Source of the DNA: Eutypa lata
Taxonomy: Eukaryota; Ascomycota; Sordariomycetes; Xylariales; Diatrypaceae
Length of the DNA: 64,000 bases
Assembly: GCA_022661535.1 (NCBI GenBank)
Contig: JAKULF010000004.1
Span: 1,736,001 to 1,800,000 of the forward strand
Reading direction: 5' to 3'
Positions 59,601 through 64,000 of the stretch are shown here, piece after piece. The position numbers and the translations under genes are program-made. How positions within the stretch are numbered: position 1 is the stretch's first letter; every line of letters begins with the position of its first letter. A model generated the notes under the pieces. It was not told the origin of the DNA, ran no database searches, and worked only from the letters and a program-made list of their open reading frames with translations.

Positions 59601-62600
59601 ATGCGAGGGAGGGAAGAGCAAAAAGGCAAGCAAGGCAAGGCAAGGCAAGGTAGGTAAGGTGGGGTGGGGTAGAGTGGGCAAAGGGGAGGGAGAGGGAGGG
59701 AGCGGGGGGGCAGGAGAGGGGACCGAAGCTCGAGATTGCGCATGTGTGAGAATTGTTTCGATGATAAATGAACAATAAGATGCTGCGCCCAACCTTACCT
59801 ACTGCATACTAAGAGGTGGGTGGGTAACTATCTATCTCCCCTACACAATACAACATACACAAATCTACAGTACGCAAGATACCCTGCTAACTAGCCCAGA
59901 CCTATCGCCAATAGGATCATTCGATAGATCAAATAGACGTTGTAGATTAGGTACTTATAGTCATGGTGGCTGTGTAGGAGAACATTGAAGTGAATACATA
60001 CATAGGTAGTTAGTGTGTCAATGGACTATCGGGGGAAAAATCGTGGGATTGACCAGGATATGTTTCGTCCCATGCTAGTTATATTGTTAAAAACACGTGT
60101 ATAGGTAACTATCATATCGTGTCGTTAATGAGTCTCTTTTTGTTATGTCTTGGCCTGCCAATGTACGATCTGACACAGCACTCAAAAAGACGATCTACCT
60201 ATGTACGCACTTAACTAGAACATATATAACTTCGAGATCAGAGCAATATGCTTATGTACTAAGTCGTTTATTATTTTGAACAGTTAAAAAAACATAGAGC
60301 AATTCATACACACTTGGTACCGAAGGTACGTTATCCACCATTCCCACCATCATACGCAGTACTTAAATACCACCGAGTATATAATTATATGCCCACGGTT
60401 CGCGTAAACTCAAAAGCCCGCATACTACCCGCATATGTACGTAGGAGCCTACCTCCTCATAGGGAAGACGATGTGATAAGCATACTGGTGCCGTGCAACT
60501 TGTTAGCCTTGAGCAAAACCCGTGATGACAAAGCCCAATGCTACTCGAGGAGATTCAGAGCTACGGTTAGCTCATAGGTAGTTAGCTGGGGTTGAGTATG
60601 TACGTAGTACCTACCTTGTAGTATCATAAATCATTCTTGTCAATTTCTGGACGGCCCGGAAGCTCTTAACTGCAACTATCCCCCCACCCTTTCCCCCCTC
60701 CCCCCTCCACAAGGCTGTGCATGCCCTTGCGATAATTATTCGTTCAAAAGAGTCTGTATCTTCCGGGTTGAGCTTGATTCATGACCCTCTCGATAGTGGG
60801 GCCCCCCTTTTCAAGCTTCATCCTAGACACGTGCTGGGTACTCTCCTGCCAGGAACATAGAAATAGAGCAAAAGTGATAGCATGGAAAGTTGTAATAGAA
60901 TGATCTTATAGAGTAAAAGGCGGTCTCTACATTACGTTACTAATCTAGTGTGCCTCTTTGTTTGAATCTCAGTATTCCTCGACTTTGCCCCTTAGTTCTT
61001 GAAGCATCTCGAGATGAATATTCATCAGAAAATGTAGGGTAACACCCAGGCCCAATTATGTATAGTTCTATATGCACATAGAGTGGTACATTCACCTTGA
61101 CATCGAGATATAGACTCTACTCGGTTGTAAAATCGAATCAAATAGATATAATAGGAGAACCTTTCCGAAGAGACTATCTTCCTCCTGTCCCAGTGCAACT
61201 AGACTAGATGGATATTCCCATGATGCAGTTCACGGAATACGGAGGGGCGACGGGACCTTGCCATCTTTGACGGGAGTCAAAGTGGGAGGCAAGTTTTCGA
61301 CTAATAGATCTAGGTATGTAGATGAGGCATCTAGCCAACTGGAGTCTGAAGGCCTGATATCTTGATTAAGGGGACAACCCGTAGATCTCGGTTGGGAAGC
61401 ACCTTTATAGGTCGCAAGCGATATCTCTTTCTCCACGTGATATTTTGAGTGGTAAAGATCTAGTAGAAGGGATTCATTATTGTATGACAAAAAGGTCGGG
61501 TCAAAGAATATTTCCTATACTATCGACCATGATAAACACAATATTGTGATTTGCGGATTGTCCTTAGATACGGCCCGTGATTCAAATTCGCGGCACCTAT
61601 TAGACATTCTAGTAACATGTTGTTGTCAAGAGTGATGTGGAAGATAGACTTCTCCATGCTGCCCATATTATTTATTATATCTTGTCGATTAACCGTATCA
61701 CCAAGCAACCATTAGAGGCTTAGTAAGGACCGGTGAAGAACTATGATGGCAGGGTGTGTTACATTGCGGTGTGCACAGGAGTGCTGCTAGCCCAGTTGAC
61801 AGGCCCGAAAACGTGCGTGTGTCGTTTATTCTTGTCCCTTTTAAAGCCTACAGAGACCAATTGTTGCAAACAGCTAAGGCAGGTTCACATTGACGTATAT
61901 ACACCGGGGAAACTATAGCTCGATCTAGGCCATCATATTCAGCCTTAGCCACATCCATATAGATCTGGGCGACAGGCATTGGCGTGCTCCTCTGCTTTTG
62001 CGGGCTTCCTGCAAGGTGTCTCAGAAAATAATTCCTTGGAGCTGGGAAATGGAGGGAGAGCTTTTCCCCTCACCCCTCTCTTGTCACTGACCGGACCCCC
62101 TCATGGGAAGCGCTTCAAATGGCTCTCGTTTCCTCCACATATCTTTTACGAAAGGGTCCCTTGATCATAACATCTCGTTATATAATGTACACTAGACTCA
62201 CACAGATTGAAAATGCTGCGCTTTATCTCGTGCAATTCAACCTAGGACTGTACCTATCTGCCAGTTTCTAAGCAACCCCCGCCGATGCTTGGCATTAAAG
62301 CTGCATACTACTACTCTATCAATCTTCTTGGAGAGCGGCAGCCTGTCACAAAGTTACCCAGGCCTATAGGAAGTTATAAATATCATTGGGGAACCTGCCG
62401 GGCTAGCCAGTTAGCAAACTTTAAGCCATTAGTGTCTCAGCTTATCGCGATCGATCGAGTTATAATGATTATCCGGCCCCAACGCGCTCCCAGGAAACAC
62501 CGGCTGTTCCTATATGCAGCGTCAAAGCTTGAGTTTATTGAAGTCTAGTATCTCTAACCAAGTTTGTATTAACGTCAACCAAGATCCCCCTCCACCCCCC

Positions 62601-64000
62601 CTAAGCTGCGCCTCGTGGATTCACCGAAGCGACCATTCCAACTCAAAATACGAAGCTACCGGGAAACCTCCAACGGCCGGCTTGTGGCGGCGTCGGAATT
62701 TGGTGACTAAGATTCAGAACGCTGCTCGTGAAAAGCCTCTTGGAACCACGAAAGACGTCATGAGGCCTCCTGTATGTTAGACACCGCATGTCTATTCATC
62801 ATGTGTATATATACAGATCTAGTATACCCGCTCGATTGCAACATAGTGCTTTATGGAGGGTGTCGCGAGCTCTTTAGTATGTAGCTTAGCTTAGCTTAGG
62901 TAGGTAACGGTAGCCAGGGGTTCGGTCCAATTAGGATAGGCGTCTTATCATGACCCCATTATTAGTTTACCATTCCACGCATCATATCGAAGTGATTGTA
63001 TCCTCTTCTTTCATTTTGAGGCCTATTTTGAAGTTTGCGAGAAGGACTTCGGTATTGTGATAGGGTCAGGATGAGGAATGCCCCTCCGCGGGTGATCCAT
63101 AAGGCCGGGCATCTTAACCCCCTCAATCGGCTTGATGCATAGTCATATATACATCTTATAATAAAGCCCTTCATTAATGCCCGAGAAGGGGGGAGAACCA
63201 TTCACGCCTTAGCAACCTGAAGTTGCAAGAGATACTGCTAGACGATGGCGATCATGTTCATGTGAAATCGAATAGCCCGTCTTCTGCAGATCACATCCGG
63301 ACGGTTAATTCGGATCTCTCCAGAGCCTCCTCTGAAGTTCCGCAGGGTGCTTGCTGGATTGATATGATGGTAAGCAACGCGGCATGACATTGGGCGATTC
63401 TTCATGCAGCAGCCAGAGACTTCTGAAACGGGGGCCACTCTACCTCAACTTGCATCGAAGCAGGGAAGTCTGAGTATGAAACGACAGCAGAACATGCCAC
63501 ATGGCTGCCCACCATCTTCAAAATTAATTTTGGGATGCTCGAAAGTTACGAAACCCCAACCACGATATCCGCCTGCTTGTATAGTTAGTAGCCCATCAAT
63601 GGGTACTTACGAAGTAGGTAATCTCCAATACCCCAGGTTTATGATATCAATCCCTTTAAGTTGGTTTTTCGTTTGTCAAAATTTTTTGTTCTACCCCAAA
63701 TATTCAACGTAGGTGACTATAACAGACCCCTTGATTCACAGTCGGCACCGAGACATCGCAGTTTGTGCCCCTACACTCTCTGCCAAACTACCTACACGCT
63801 TCCATCACATACCGTCCGTTTATCCCGCAAGGCAGCAACAGGCTGCCTTGGGGGCAACCAACCAACCAAGAGCGTGCTCGTGGGGTGAGGGGGTAAAGGT
63901 CAGCTTTGGGCTCCTAGCCGATTATTCATCTGAAAAAGATTCACCTTTCTACCAATCAAGCAAACTATGGGAGTGAGGGAACGAGCATCCATTTGCTCTT
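59601..64000. other. gene-free right end
   Basis: An (AAGGC)n run with adjacent GGGGT units lies at about 59623-59670. Beyond it the sequence is AT-rich and I can support no gene up to the window edge. Two overlapping minus-strand frames at 61230-61708 lack ATG starts and match nothing I recognise. AGCTT repeats occur near 62884. Confidence 0.4.

Noticed and set aside
61230..61708. Two adjacent minus-strand frames that look protein-like
   Set aside because: Neither begins with ATG near its 5' end, no splice sites join them and no family is recognised.
1..64000. CRISPR array, defence system or biosynthetic cluster
   Set aside because: The tandem repeats have no unique spacers of regular length, the genome is eukaryotic, and the genes are unrelated housekeeping functions.

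Overview
This window reads as nuclear chromosomal DNA of a filamentous ascomycete, most likely a Sordariomycete; the class is an inference. Evidence for this: short spliceosomal introns of about 50-150 nt with GTAAGT-like donors and CTAAC/CTGAC-like branch sites, single genes on both strands without operons, fungal-specific families (Atg29, Whi3/Scw1, a stand-alone Arb2-domain protein, fungal Rsr1, a secreted CAP/SCP protein), and many TAGG/TACC microsatellites between genes. Gene density is low, about 14 supported genes in 64 kb, with long gene-free spacers.

Layout. 1-3.4 kb is repeat-dominated: a degenerate GTCGAC-containing repeat, a clean 17-copy 30-bp minisatellite nested in it, and a decayed repeat field with the same core. 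3.4-7.1 kb is gene-free. 7.1-14.7 kb holds an acyl-CoA/4-coumarate-CoA ligase-like enzyme (+), a small hydrophilic protein (-), mitochondrial ribosomal protein uS14m (+) and an Arb2-domain protein (+). 15.2-22.3 kb holds a TPR-like mitochondrial membrane protein (-), Atg29 (-) and a fungal membrane protein (+). 22.6-26.2 kb holds a possible small Cys-rich protein (-) and a secreted CAP-like protein (-). 30.2-36.5 kb holds a 711-aa unknown (-) and the ribosome-assembly WD protein Ipi3 (+). 41.6-42.8 kb holds the Rap/Rsr1 small GTPase (-) in eight exons. 47.7-50 kb holds an orphan protein with about seven membrane segments (-), with a second minisatellite inside its intron 2. 54.8-56.5 kb holds the RNA-binding protein Whi3 (-). 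56.5-64 kb shows no gene I can support.

The genes are mostly housekeeping and regulatory functions (translation, ribosome assembly, autophagy, polarity, cell cycle, acyl-CoA metabolism) and do not form an obvious biosynthetic or defence cluster. Splice models were built by hand, by joining reading frames across consensus donors and acceptors; where exons joined in frame end to end I give exon coordinates. I found no convincing tRNA, rRNA, CRISPR array or intact transposon. The most unusual features are the AGGCGRG-core minisatellite family at three places, one copy sitting in an intron that stays open if retained; the orphan seven-segment membrane protein that hosts it; and very small exons in ATG29 and RSR1.
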